From: Mesostigma viride
Taxonomy: Eukaryota; Streptophyta; Mesostigmatophyceae; Mesostigmatales; Mesostigmataceae
DNA: 47,500 nt
NCBI GenBank assembly: GCA_009746045.1
Contig: RPFO01000913.1
Span: 1 to 47,500 of the forward strand
Direction: 5' to 3'
A program made the translations under genes and the position numbers. Below are positions 19,230 to 31,884 of this stretch, piece after piece. The notes below the pieces were generated by a model. It was not told the DNA's origin. It saw nothing but the letters and a program-made list of their open reading frames with translations, and did not search any database. The stretch's first letter is position 1, and each line of letters opens with the position of its first letter.

Positions 19230-21844
19230 CTAGTAGTTGAGCGAGTTATCTACAAGGTTGTTGAGGTCACGGCAGCCGCCCACGCCAGAGGACAGCGTCA
19301 TGCCCCAGCTGTAAGTGGTGCCGAGGGAGAGCGGGTTCATCCCCATATCCATCTTCGGGGGCCCGCCCATCCCCATCAAGGGGCCACCCACCCCCAGATC
19401 GAGCCGCTGCTGATGCGCCGCTGCCGCATGCGATGACATCATCGAGGACTCCGAGGGATGGCCCTGGCCCGGCCCGTGCATCCCCCCCCCCGTGTCCATC
19501 CCCATGCGAGATACCCCCTGTGGGGCTGACCCCGAGGGGGCGTGGAGACCGTACCCGCTCCCCCCCGGCGGGCGCCCCATCGGTCCTGACCCGCCCCCGA
19601 TGCCCATGCTCACGCCGCCGCGGCCGCTGGAATAAGAGTCGAGCGACGAGGCGCCGGCGGTTGGGCCACCCAGCCCGCTCAGGTACTTGGCCGCGGGGGA
19701 GTCTGCCGAGGAGGAGAGCGAAAGGCCCAGACCCGAGGTGACGTTTGAGGGGATGTTTACTCGGTTGCCAGGATTAGCCGACGGAGGCGCCTGCGACGGG
19801 TGGTGCAGCGGGGACGGCATGCCCATGGGGGACGGGAGCTTCGGCTTCTCCCCCCCAATGGACCGGGCGCCCGCGGCTGCGGCGGCCAGCAGAGCGTTGT
19901 TGCTCGCGTCGTCCATGAAGGAGTAGGTGGGTGGTGGACGGAAGTCGCCCACCCCGGGGGTCCCACTGGTCAGCGACCCCAGCGCTGCGGGGGAATGGCT
20001 AGAAGAGAACGGGTTGCACGTCCCTGGCTTTATCGCAGGGGGGGCCGCGAGCGTGCCCTCGGGGGGGGGCATGTAAGGGGACGTTGCCCCAGGCCAGAAC
20101 CCGGGAGCGACGGGCATCATGGGCGGTGGCTTGTTGGCGTAGCAGGCGCCGACGACGTCAAACGCCATGTCGTCTATCAGGGACGCGATCTCAGCGCGGG
20201 TGGAGGCGGGAGAGTCGTCGCGGGGCACCTCGAGGCGGCGCCGGATCTCGACGATGACAGATCGCAGGCGCTCAATGTCTTTCTCCACTTGGCCCTGCAG
20301 GGAGGGGCAGGAGGTGTGTTGCGAGGGTGGTTGCAGTAGATGGATAGCGCAAGTTTTGTTCTTCAGCGGATGGACGATGGAAAGGACGACGGATGCGAAA
20401 AGAAAAGCGATGGGACGGCCGGTGGTTGTTAAGAAAAAGGGGATGTAAACAACATATATGAATGCTAAGAAAAAGGAAAAAGTGCATTGGTGCTTGGGTG
20501 ACTCTTGCATCTGTGGGCTGCAAATGGTATCTTGATGTGTGGGCGAAGGGTTGACTTGATGTCGGCTAAGGAGGAAAAGGGGGGTTGCAGTGTATGTGCA
20601 GCGTATGTGTGTTTCGGGGGTTGGGGGGGGGAAGGGGGCATGGGGGAAGGGCATAATACGGATTATACACATGTATGAGAATGCTGGAAATGGCACGGGA
20701 GAGAGCAAAAGACAACGAGATTGGAAACACCATGACAGAGAGCAAAAGACCATGCTGCATGGTTTAGCCATGATTGTGCCGACCAATCGTCGGCCCCAGG
20801 TCATCAATCCAACAGATACGAATTTGCGATTGTTGTACTACCAAGACCAGATAAACTTCAAAGCCAACCCCCCGTTTACCACAGCTTCCACAACGGAAAA
20901 CGGCAGAAAAAGCATGGATGAGAAAACAAAGGCAGAAAGGAAGGCACTCAAGAACAAACCCATTTGTGCACACACCTGTCTACCCAGGCTAATGAAATGT
21001 TCAACAGGGTGGGAATGCACTGACCTATTTTGAGAACACATTGCTAGAGATAAGCAAACACACACACACACACACACAAAGGCATAAACTGTATTCTAAT
21101 TCAGGTCGTCTGTGGGGAACGCAGCCACAGAAGTCTTCTAGCGCTGCCTCGAAAACTGTGTACCCATAATGTGAAATGGGAATGAATTCAGGACTCAACC
21201 ACCGGGCATCTTACGAGGGGTGGATACTCCGGGGTTCAATTACCTGCCGATGGAGCCTGTAAATGAGATGGCCCGTCAGCACCCGCAAATCCTGGACTTC
21301 CTGCTCCAGCCGGACCGTTAGCGCCTTCTTCCTTGCGCGATACTTCCTCACGGCTTCTCTATTCCCCAACATCCTGCAGATGGGATACAAAAAAATCGCA
21401 TAAACGAAGTCAAGATCGACAAACACGAGAGCGAAGGCACACACAGCTACCAAGCTGCAAACGATCTAAGCATTACCAACATTCTGCCATTCCCATAGAC
21501 GAAGAACCCACACTCAGATATCAGGGCAATCCTGCCAGCTGAGGTGTCGTCACAATGACACTATTACCTAACTGTACCATTAATACATTCAGGGCGACTG
21601 CACAAGTAATCGACGGGCCTTAAGAACCCTGGTCGTCCAAAGAGAAAATGGTGCGATACTCTGTGGATGCGTAAGATAAGCATGGAGTTTGTAATTAGAG
21701 TTCCAACACTCACTTCCTCGCCATAGTCGAGTCCTCGTCCTTGTTGATAGTGGTGGTCTCGGCGCTCTCATCCTCCCACTGGTCCTTGTCTCCTTCATTC
21801 GAAAGGCTCTCGCTTCGCTTCTTCTTGTTATTATTTTCCTCCAT
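19230..21844 (-). CDS. bZIP transcription factor, plant group F-like, three exons
   Basis: Exons on the minus strand are 21844-21714, 21373-21244 and 20294-19230, joined by introns of 340 and 949 bases with GT-AG ends; total 441 codons plus stop. The start ATG at 21844 opens MEENNNKKKRSESLSNEGDK, an acidic/basic leader. Residues 45-87 are the bZIP: N48-x7-R56 in NREAVRKYRARKK, Leu 66, 73 and 80 in heptads, then Ile 94 and 101 in exon 3. The NREAVRKYR basic region and the ERLRSVIVEIRRRLE segment resemble plant group F (bZIP19/23/24). The Cys/His-rich zinc-sensor motif of bZIP19/23 is absent. Residues from about 150 are low-complexity Gly/Pro/Ser/Met, possibly an activation region. It presumably acts in the nucleus as a dimer binding ACGT-core DNA. 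This is the only intact host-type gene in the window. Confidence 0.85.
21058..21078. repeat. (CA)n microsatellite in bZIP intron 2
   Basis: About ten CA units within the 949-base intron. Confidence 0.95.
21244..21373 (-). CDS. bZIP gene exon 2: basic region and first half of zipper
   Basis: A 130-base exon. It begins with G, completing a Lys codon split after exon 1, and ends after CGGCAG before GTAATT. It encodes MLGNREAVRKYRARKKALTV and then the LEQEVQDLRVLTGHLIYRLH segment. The invariant Asn and Arg and the first heptad leucines are all present. The acceptor is CATCTGCAG. Confidence 0.88.
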
Positions 21845-22896
21845 TTCCCCGGTTACGATAGAACAACCACTTTCACTAAGGAGCTTTCAACGCCTATTCC
21901 GGCAAATTTCTAATTGAACCGGCGTCCTCACCGCTCGGCCAGAGGCAGTCTGCAAATAACAGATTGCAACGCGCAATTTTCCAGCACCCAGGTGCTGCCA
22001 ATGAGGTTGCCTCATTGATAATTCCCGTGCCTGAACAACAAGCGCCTGACAATGGCAGTGAGCGCTTTTCATTACGTCAGCCCGGTGCACGGTCAGCAAG
22101 GGAAACATGCTCCACGCCGCGGCAGTTGTTCATCCAGAGCCAGATACTCGACCCTCATCTTGCTTCTTGTACGATCAAATAGATAATGGTACGAAGGTCT
22201 GAAATCTAAGGATTCGCACAATCTTTCCAAGAGGTAGAGCCAATCACGTGACGGTTCTTCGGTAATTCGAAATCTCCTTCTTTAAAAAAATGTGGTCATC
22301 CCTCGCATACACACGTCTTGGGCTTTAGTATAGATTCGAAACGATTCTAGACTGAGATCATCTGAGATTTAACAACAGGGCATTAAAGGATCTTCAGTGT
22401 CGCCTGGGGTCAGTTTGTTCAGTCAGTCCCACGCTGGTCCTAGCCACGCAGAGATGGTGTCGCGGCGCAATATTTCCGTGTGAATGGGTACTTAACCACT
22501 GGGAATATCGGCGCAATATTCGCCAGGGCATCCGGTATATACTTCATGCATGGTGGCGCGCGACTCGACGACACTAAGATCAGACCAGATTGAGTGTTAT
22601 AGTATCACTTCACGTGTCCTCCAACCGGCCTTTAGAATCCACACTTCACTAGCAACTTCCATGACCCGCCTGAGCGTTTTCAACCACGTGGAGAAGTACA
22701 GCTGTTCCGGCTTGAAGGTACATATACGTTGCGGGAATAGAAGATACTTATCTTACGTGCGGCGTTGACTGCGCCGATGAGTTGAGTTTATTGACTTTAT
22801 TCCCGCGCCGGTGGTCCGACAGGGTTATAATAATATTGGATCCAACGGCTGGTCCTGCCTTATCAAAGAGACAACCAGCGCAGGCCAGAAATCGGG
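21845..22896 (-). promoter_or_regulatory. Upstream region of the bZIP gene with G-box elements
   Basis: Sequence 5' of the minus-strand bZIP start. CACGTG cores occur at 22245-22250 (in ccaatcacgtgacgg, with a CCAAT alongside), near 22612 and near 22685. G-boxes are common bZIP binding sites, so auto-regulation is conceivable but unproven. No TATA box is placed with confidence. The distal part contains repeat fragments (gggaatatcggcgcaatatt near 22500). Confidence 0.35.
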
Positions 22897-22905
22897 AGAA
22901 TCCGG
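22790..22905 (-). repeat. Repeat modules at the 3' end of the Penelope-like copy
   Basis: On the minus strand: ggtccggattctcccgattt, ctggcctgcgctggttgtct, then ccctgtcggaccaccggcgc and gggaataaa. The last block recurs at 39588-39630 on the plus strand, the first two at 47098-47146. Confidence 0.8.
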
Positions 22906-25764
22906 ACCATGGTAGCTCGAGCCTGCCGTTATCTTTTCCGCGTTTTCGAGTCGTTCAGGATGATGAAGATGAATGGTGATGGAAATGTGTATCCTTGTGC
23001 ATTGAAATTATGGCTGGCTTACGTGTGGAGCGACTAGATGACCTAGACGGTGGGGCCGGAAACAGCATGCTTGATCAGGGCGTGTGTTTCTAGCCTAACT
23101 GGCCGGGAGTGTCTAGTGGTGAGCACCATTGCTGCGATCGCTCTCCCACCATTTACGAGGAAATACCCGCAAATGGAAAACCACTGAAAAGGTCTAGCTA
23201 GTCAGTCATCACGTTAGCCATGCCATGATTCCAAACGTCCAAGAACTGAACTGCACACGGTGCAAAGGCAAAAAGCCGGAGGACAGCACTTTCAAATGTG
23301 CGGCGGGAACCAAAAGCCCGCGGATGCCAGAAAACATCGTGTTGCGGCAGCGACGCGACGATGTGGACAACGAATCCAGTGCCAAGCTCGGAACGGCCGC
23401 AAAGGAGATCTGGCATCACAGGGTTCAGATGTGCGGAGATACTATGCGATCCAGCCGGTCCACGACCTGTTTGTAGAGCTTGTGCCAAGGGGCAGCACCG
23501 AACAGATGTGGGTGACGTTGCAAAAAACATCGGACTTGACGGAGCATAATGGCTCGGTCATAGTCTTTGACCAATAAACGCTGCAAGAGTTCAACAAGAG
23601 TCGTGATGAAATCAACACGATAAGAACAAAGACGGGAAAAACGATGTAACTGAGAAAGAACAACACCATATTTTGCTGTGTGGGAAAGGAGACTGTGAAT
23701 ATCGGGGTAACGAATAAAAGGAATTTGCTGGTATTTAGGATCCTTGCGCTTATCATAGATAGCCGTACGCCAGCCCTTCTTGTTATGGGTAATGTTAAGA
23801 TCGAGGTAATTGCAATGAGTATCCTCCGACGTGAGCTTTAATGTGAGGGACGCTTGCGGGTAGATGCCAGGCAGACCAGCGGTGATATACAAATGGGTTG
23901 CGAAATCAGGGTTGTCGAAAGCGATGACATCATCAATGTATCGACATGTATGGATAAAACGCCTGATGAGAACATCATCGTTTGAGGCAATGAGATTCTC
24001 CATGAATGCAAGCTCATAAGTGTATAGATACACTACAATACGCTTCCGCGGACACCTTTTTCAGCGGGGAAAGTGCCCCCGGGCTTCCGGGGCAAATTCA
24101 GCAAGCGCTGCGGAACTTAGATACTAAAATTTCGTTTTTGGTTTGTACCGTACAGCCAATCATTTTGCGCCCGGATCGAATTGTGATCTGGGTACTGAAC
24201 ACGAAAATTTCAGCGGAACGTACGAAACACCAACGCAACTACAGAAAATTTTCAGTGACGAAACTGTAGTACCGTGTACACAAGCAAAATGTAGTAGGAC
24301 TTCGCGAAATTCACGTTCGGAAATTTTCCCCGCAAGATTCCCCCGCAAGATTCCCCCGCACGATTCCCCCCGCTAGGTTCAGGCTCCAGTCGATGCTCGC
24401 CAAATGGCGCAAAAAAAGAAACATATGTTAAAATCAACGGTGCGAATCCTCGTTACCGCTCGGGTAACATTCTCACTCATTTCGCGTCTCCTACGAACCG
24501 TATTGTAGTGAGAGGTTTGCAAGGAGCCCGGCACAGTTAGTGCCCATAGGGATGCCGATAGCTTGTTGGTATACATTGCCCGCAAAACAGATGAAGGTGT
24601 TATCAACAAGATAAGAGATCCAATGGACAAGGTCAGCCTTCGTGATAATATAATTATAACCATCCCGCACGATAGCACCTGCCGCGATCCCTGAGAGCCA
24701 CGTTGCCGTGGGCTTGGTCTGAGAAACACGCACGTGCAGGTGGTTGCGCCCGTGAGGCCTACGTGCATACAGACGAGTAAGGAGGCTATCTAAACGAGCT
24801 TTCAAATCGTGCAAATCTAGTGTGGTATATAGAGTGGTGAAATCATAGGTGGCTATGGGCATAGGTATACGTTTCTCTGCTGCTGTCTTAGAACGGCTAA
24901 GGGCGGCAAGGCGTAGGCGTACTTGGGCTGAGTCTATGACGATCCAACTACCGCCAGCGCATTCATACCCGGCATTCGACAGCACCTCCACCCATAATGC
25001 ATTGGCTTCGGGGAGAAGAGCATTCAAAGCATGGCAGATGAGTTTCGAGAGAGGCATCAGTGGGGCTGAATGCGACGCAGCAATGGTGCGCAAAGCAACA
25101 GGAGTTTTGTGCAGCTTAAGAGTGAGATACAGATATGGGAACGTAGTGGTGGTGGCGCGTCGCTGCCGCTTAAGGAATGCCCGAGCAAAAATGTTTTGGC
25201 TGTGCAGAAAAGCCCGATGAGCAGCGGTGATACTGGCGGTGGACTGTGCACGCTGAACATAGGTAGGGCTGGACGCCAACTCGTGTTGCAAAGTAGCAAG
25301 GTAGTGCTTCTTGCATATGAAAGCAAAGTTGTTGGCACTCTTGTCAACACACGTGATGATAAAGTCCTGCTTGAAGTGGTCAAGAAGTGCTTTATCTGTG
25401 GTGTTGAGCCAGGTGGTGCGGTGGACCTGCTGGAGACGGTAATCAAGCCTGGTGAGACGTGCATTGTGCATTCGTGAATGACGGCGCGAAACCACGGTTC
25501 CATGGCAAGGGGAGCAAGCTGTAGGTCCGTGCTCATGGCATTGCAAAATTTGCGCAGTGATGTGGAGAGCAGTGCATTCACCTCTTTGGCACACGTGCGC
25601 TGGACCCACGGCCGAAACTTGGTGCCTTTGGTTGTCACGTCCTGCCCCATGTTTTTTTTTTTGTTGTATTCACCTTTGCCCGGACTTTCAGACTTTTTTT
25701 TTTCAAACTTACCTAAGTAATGAAAAAAACCTAAGTCCAAAGCCAAACCTCCTTTACAACGCAA
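22897..25764 (-). pseudogene. Penelope-like reverse transcriptase element, interrupted
   Basis: Minus-strand order: a leader reading TKFRPWVQRTCAKEVNALLS, a frameshift near 25450, then ITCVDKSANNFAFICKKHYL, TFPYLYLTLKLHKTPVALRT, motif A YDFTTLYTTLDLHDL, and motif B IGIPMGTNCAGLLANL, which stops at the insertion at 24510. From 24030 it resumes with YTYELAFMENLI, motif C CRYIDDVIAFDNP, NYLDLNITHNKKGWRTAIYD and DRLDRIVSPHI, ending in TGA near 23425. The motif set resembles Penelope/TERT-related RTs rather than LINE or LTR RTs. No GIY-YIG endonuclease is visible. About 530 bases of 3' non-coding sequence follow. One frameshift and one insertion inactivate it. Confidence 0.72.
24031..24510. mobile_element. 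480-base CACTA-ended non-autonomous element inside the RT
   Basis: The left end is CACTACAATACGCTTC; the right end, read inward, is CACTACAATACGGTTC, so the terminal repeats match at 15 of 16 bases. The reading frames on the two sides of the insertion join in phase if one flanking base is counted once. Flanks are ATA and AGA, so a 3-base target duplication is not clean. A small tandem of gattcccccgcaa units lies at about 24337-24372. No ORF looks like a transposase, hence non-autonomous. Confidence 0.75.
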
Positions 25765-26283
25765 ATCTGCTTTTGACTTAGGACTTGTGTTTTTTGCCTG
25801 AGTCAGCGCTGCAAAAAAAAAGCGCTGCTATCAAGGGTTACTGCACGGCTGAAACACTTACGTCCTGTGCTTTTTTCCTAACGCAGCCCTGCAAAAAAAG
25901 AAAAGATACCATGGGTAATGCAAGAGCTGAAAATGTCAACTTGTAGCATTTCCAAAAAAAAATAACGTGGAGACTTGCGTGTATTCATAATGCTGTGTGT
26001 AATGCACATGTGCTTATTTCATGTTGCCATGACAGATTCATATAAGGTTACAGTTATGATATGATTGTGTGGGTCATGATCCAAGGCAAACAAGTATTGC
26101 ATTAAAAATATTTTAGGTCACTTATATCATCCCCATGTTACAGCCATCATCACCATAACTTCACGACACTTCAATATAGTCCCCGCACAAAATCATCTCA
26201 TCACGACCATCATCACCGTCTATGATCCTGTCTAGCCAGGCATCATTAAGCTTGTCAGTCACCACACGTAATTGTGCAGTTTT
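25765..26283. other. No recognised gene
   Basis: AT-rich, with A-runs and a repeated gcagcSctgcaaaaaaa-like phrase near 25806 and 25884. ORFs are short. Confidence 0.45.
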
Positions 26284-26727
26284 CTATCCATGGGCAATTT
26301 CTACTTCCATCTCATTCTCAAAGTCCACCACTTGTTGGTACAATAATGGTTGCGCATTAACAACAGGTGACTCAATTTTGGCAGGTTCTTTTTTCAATTT
26401 TTTAGTGACAGGCTGCAGGCCAGCCTCCTCCTCCCCGAGGTCGAAGTACGCGGAGCAAATATGGCGTCTGCCGGTGAGCATCAGAGACGAGCACACGTCG
26501 CTCCTCCTCGCTCAGATCCCTGCTTGTAGCTGTCACGGTGATGTGGTAGGATGCCCATTTCGGCTTTTTCTCCGTGCTGGCCTTGTCGCCCAGCACGGGA
26601 ATATACTCCTCCTCGCTTCCGCCGGGGGCCTCCTCGGCAGGGGCAGACGGCTGCTTGGCTTGCTGGGCATCGCCTTGTGCTGCCTTCTTCTGCGCTTCCT
26701 TCCTCTCTGCTTTCTCACTCGCCTTCC
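26284..26727 (-). pseudogene. Unknown protein, probable last exon with one frameshift
   Basis: A minus-strand acceptor (ATTTTGCAG) precedes KASEKAERKEAQKKAAQGDA, a Lys/Ala/Glu-rich helix, then EEYIPVLGDKASTEKKPKWA and SYHITVTATSRDLSEEERR. Near 26490 the frame must change to read LMLTGRRHICSAYFDLGEEE and KKLKKEPAKIESPVVNAQPL, ending at 26284. No family is recognised. The charged composition suggests a nuclear or nucleic-acid-associated protein, but that is a guess. Confidence 0.35.
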
Positions 26728-27767
26728 TGCAAAATCCCAGCATAACAGATAGCAGAAAGCCGAATTGTAATTAGCATGGATATAACGCATTAACCAAAAG
26801 GTCAAAATGCAAGAATAGCGTCCACACGAACCACCAAGAAACTATTTTTCTGGCTTCGCTGCGTAGGTGCTGTCTGCGTCGCCCTGGTGTTGTGAATATC
26901 CGATTGCAGCAGTCGCACGGGTATCCATTAGTAGGTACAGGTTGTGCCCTGTCGTGCTCCCTCTACTCGGCATAAGTAAGCCGGGTGCAGGTTGTACTGC
27001 GGGGTCACCTCAGTTTCTGCTTTCTCTTCATTTTGACACTCCCCTCCCTCTGAATCCTCGCCTTTATCACTCTCCTCTCTCTCCACCACATTTCCGGTAT
27101 CGCCGCTCGATTCATCGCTTAAAATGAAGTTTCTGTGCCGTGTGAGTTAAACTCGTCGTCGGCGACGTCGTCGTCTTCAAGCTCATGCCGGGCTTGGCGC
27201 CTGGCTTCTCCAGCTTGACCATGTCCTGTTGTATATGCGCTGGCAGGTGCTTTCCTAATTTTATTCTTCCTTCCAATCGTGCGTGTCCATTTGGAATCAA
27301 ATGCCTCTGAATATCGGATATTCTTCTTCCCTCCACGTTTCGTTTTTTCGTGGGACGCTGTCCAGTAGTATGCGCTGTCATGTCCTTTCCAGAATGTCCT
27401 TTCCGAATGTTTCGTTCCGTTTTTGTATCCAATCGTGCGTCTCCATTTCGATTCCATGATAATTTTTTCCTCGAATCGTCCGTTTCGAATCTGATTGCCT
27501 TTCATGCGAATCTTTTTCCCTCTACCGGTTCTGTCCATGACTTGGCGTTTCATTTTTTCGTCCAATCCTGAGTGTTCATTACTTCCTGTTCATAGCCTTT
27601 CCCTATGATTTGGCGTTTCATCGCTGATGTCGTACGCTGTGTACGACTTATATTAGTAGCACGTCCCGCCACAGACGAGTTTCCGTGTTGTACACTTGTC
27701 TTCTCCCGGTTAGGGCTAAGTTTTGCAAAAAACAAAAGTCTCAAGTCGAAACCATTTTTTCCGCCTG
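26728..27767. other. No recognised gene; possible diverged repeats
   Basis: A 148-codon minus-strand ORF (27119-27565) is rich in Lys/Arg. It contains two similar segments (SKWRRTIGYKN and SKWTRTIGRKN), matching repeated DNA phrases ccaatcgtgcgtStccattt at about 27274 and 27432. The phrase ttggcgtttcat also recurs near 27543 and 27609. This looks like an old tandem duplication rather than a gene. Confidence 0.4.
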
Positions 27768-27823
27768 CACTATACTTTTCGTCCGAGGGTAGTAAAAAGG
27801 ATCCGAGGCGTAAATTACGAGGT
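27768..27823 (+). repeat. Left terminal inverted repeat, also the MITE empty site
   Basis: CACTATACTTTTCGTCCGAG then GGTAGTAAAAAGGATCCGAG then GCGTAAATTACGAGGT. The TA at the middle of ggTAgtaaaaagg is the position where the right copy carries the MITE. Confidence 0.85.
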
Positions 27824-27917
27824 GGTAATTTACGGCACAGACTACTCTTACCGTTTGTATAAGAGTTCGGATCTTTCTCGTAAGCTACGAGTTAGATCCG
27901 AGGTAAGACCCGACGTC

Positions 27918-28093
27918 GTAATTTACGAGGTAGTAATTTACGAGGTAGTAATTTACGAGGTAGTAATGTACGAGGTAGTAATGTACGAGGTAGTAATGTA
28001 CGAGGTAGTAATGTACGAGGTAGTAATTTACGAGGTAGTAAGGTACGAGGTAGTAATTTGCGAGGTAGTAATTTACGAGTTGGTAATTTACGA
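27918..28093. repeat. 15-base tandem array, about 12 units (subterminal repeats)
   Basis: Unit gtaatttacgaggta with a gtaatgtacgaggta variant; consecutive, no gaps. It lies about 150 bases inside the left terminus. Related motifs (ggtaatttac, ggtaatgtacta) occur inside the right terminus at about 38390-38470. The ORF across it (repeating VVIYE/VVMYE) is an artefact of a 15-base unit. Confidence 0.92.
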
Positions 28094-28265
28094 TCCCGGT
28101 ACTCGGTCCCGTAGGTTACGACGTCGTATGCTTCTCGCGTACACTACCGGTACTACAATCATGTCGCTATGTCGTTCTGAATTGCAGTACGCATGTCACT
28201 TATCAGAATTTCACTTTGATTTCACTTATCATTTCGGTCAACCTAACCCCTAACACCCATTTACC

Positions 28266-28804
28266 CGGGGGAAAAAAATGAATGGCATTTGCAGCAAGGC
28301 TCATGCAAGACGAGTTCCTATTTCATAAAAAATTTCATTATTAAATGCAGGATTACATGTCATGCACAAAAATCCAACGCCTTCACAGAAAATAGCATAT
28401 CAAGTCTTCTGACGACAATATCAAGTCAATATCAAATTCGTGGCTTCTCTTCGTGGCTTGAAATACTGTTTCCATGCGGTGCTTAGGACAGCTCCGGGGA
28501 TGTCGGCACCGCACAGAAGCTCCATCCGGGAGCAAGTGCGCCGGGGGAAGATGTTGTACATCCAGAGCTCGATATGTGCGGGAAGCCGTCGTGTTGGAAA
28601 CCGAGGTGTCTGCACATAATTCCGCGCGCAGGCAGCTTGTGCCTTTACGGGGGAAGACCTGCGACACAAAAACCGTGTCCGGACAATGCAATACGGAGAA
28701 ATGGCAACGGCAGATGGAGTCGGCTAAGGCCGCTTGTAAGGAAAGTGATTTTTAATGCACGAATAAATGTATAATGCATGCTACATCGCCATCGCTTGGG
28801 CGGT
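28266..28804. other. No recognised gene
   Basis: ORFs of about 100 codons on both strands, none with a motif I can name. The composition is ordinary. Confidence 0.4.
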
Positions 28805-29045
28805 GAAAAGACAAGGACCAACCACATGCCCCCACCTACCCTTCGTGCATCCCGCCCTTGACGAGGCACAACCATGTGCCCCCACCTACCCTTTGTGCGT
28901 CCCTCCCTTGACAAGAAACAAGCACGTGCACCTATCTAACCTTTGTGCATCCCTTCCTTGGCAAGGAACAAGCACACCCACCCACCTACTCCACATGCAT
29001 CCCTCCCTTGACAAGGAACAAGCACGATCACCCAGCTACCCACTA
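28805..29045. repeat. About 57-base tandem repeat, four diverged units
   Basis: Units contain ccacctaccctttgtgcatc, ccttgacaagRaacaagcac and variants. Diverged by roughly one base in five. Confidence 0.8.
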
Positions 29046-29339
29046 GCACGGCAGCAAGGCAGACCTTACAATGGCAAGTGATGTTTATCGGTAGAAACTG
29101 TTAGACAACTAGCAAACGAGCCAGCCGGTGAAGAGCAAGGCACACATGCAAGGAATTTGTCGTTGCCTATGTCTACGCTTGTGTTTGTCACTGCAGTTGA
29201 AATCTGCATTTGCATCAGCAGGCCCGATCGAACCCCATGTCGCCACCCGCATTTCCACTTATACTTCACGGCCCCTTATTCTTCTCTTGTGCCTGCCTTT
29301 GCCCTAACTGTTACCCTAGCATCTGCCCTTGCCCCTATC

Positions 29340-29680
29340 CTTTGATCCCCAGTGTTTGCCGTTGCCCTCATCCTTTCCCTAGTGCCTGCCCTTGTCTTCA
29401 TCTTTTCCCTTGTGCCTGCCCTTGCCCTTGTCCGTTCCCTCGTGCTTGACTTGTCCTAATCTCTTTCCCTTGCGCCTGCCCTTGCCCTTATCCGCTTCCC
29501 TTGTGCCTGCCCCTGCCCTTGCCCTTGTCATTTCCCTTGAGCCTGCCCTTTTGGCAAGCACAAGTGCCTTTGTCCTTTCCTTGGCCTTGTGCTTGCTCTT
29601 CCAGTTTCCCTTTCCTTTGCTCGTGCGGTTGCCTTTGCTCTTACCCGGGTGCTTGCCCTTGCCGTTTGCAAGCTGCATTA
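29340..29680. repeat. Irregular C/T-rich repeat
   Basis: cttgtgcctgcccttgccct phrases repeated at irregular 24-36 base spacing. Plus-strand frames read Leu/Pro/Ser-rich peptides and the minus strand Lys/Gly-rich ones; neither is a credible protein. Confidence 0.7.
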
Positions 29681-29699
29681 TTGTCTTAGCAAGCTAGCA

Positions 29700-30400
29700 A
29701 GTGCAAACTGGCACTGAGCCAGAAATGCAAGCAAAGCAGCCAGTGTAAATAAGGATGGACGGGAACAGTAGAAAGCTAGGGGTGGCAACGGTGCTAGAGC
29801 TCATGGCAACAAGGTGGTCCCATTCTTGCTGCATTGGGTGCGTTGCGTGGGTGGGATATTGCGAGAGGGGGACATTCTTGCCTTGGTTGTGTTTTCACAT
29901 GCACCCGGTGCTTGAATTTATGCGTGCAAGGGTGGCTGGTATCCCAACCAACAGCCTAAGAGGAAAAAGAGTGCTTAGAAAGCAAGAATGACTTAATGTT
30001 GGTAATAGCAGTGGCGGCGGCAGCAAAAACTGTTGTTATAGATGCAAGCTACAACACTGCGGATGGTTTCTCACACTAATGTGGATAATGATAATGCATG
30101 CCACTTAACGGGACCATATAAACCACAACAAGAATAAATCGTGAGAGCAAAAGAAAGGGGAGTACAAAATGGCCGGCTTACCTAGCTACAGCAAAAAAAT
30201 TACATGAAAAACAAGATAACTCACCTTTGTCGCAGCAGTGACCATATCAGACAGCTCACAAAAACTTGTTGATCCTTGAAACTTCCTGCTTGAAGGCAGC
30301 CACCAACGGTCTGGAGTTTTCACCCCAGTCCTTCTCAACAGCCAAGGAAAAGGGAAAGAGAGAGGAGGGGTGCGGGAGGGACAAGAGAGCGGGGGTGGGA
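29700..30400. other. No recognised gene
   Basis: About 700 bases with short ORFs (up to 78 codons) and no structure that I can identify. Confidence 0.4.
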
Positions 30401-31580
<1,180 letters not shown>

Positions 31581-31582
31581 GG

Positions 31583-31884
31583 GTGGTGGTACACAAATAC
31601 CGTACAGGTGGTACACAACTGCAGCCAGGACAACAGCCGGGCGCTGCGTACCTGCCGTGGGAAGGAGGGGGGTGGTACACAAATACCGTACAAGTGATAC
31701 ACAATTGCAGCCAGGACAACAGCGGGTCGCTGCGTACCTGCCGTGGGAAGGAGGACAAGTGATACACAAATACCGTACAAGTGATACACAAATACCGTAC
31801 AAGTGATACACAATTGCAGCCAGGACAACAGCGGGTCGCTGCGTACCTGCCGCGGGAAGGAGGGGGGTGGTACACAAATATCCG
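31583..31884. repeat. About 88-base tandem repeat, three to four partial units
   Basis: Each unit runs ggtggtacacaaataccgta, then gtgRtacacaaYtgcagcca ggacaacag, then gctgcgtacctgccg and gggaaggag. Units start near 31583, 31672 and 31770, with a last partial one at 31866. Confidence 0.85.

Noticed and set aside
22770-22830. Hammerhead ribozyme in the Penelope-like terminal region
   Set aside because: Such elements often carry one, and a gatgag is present, but I could not place the full conserved core or the three stems.
27723-28253. 176-codon ORF with VVIYE repeats
   Set aside because: Follows the 15-base tandem array; better explained as subterminal DNA repeats.
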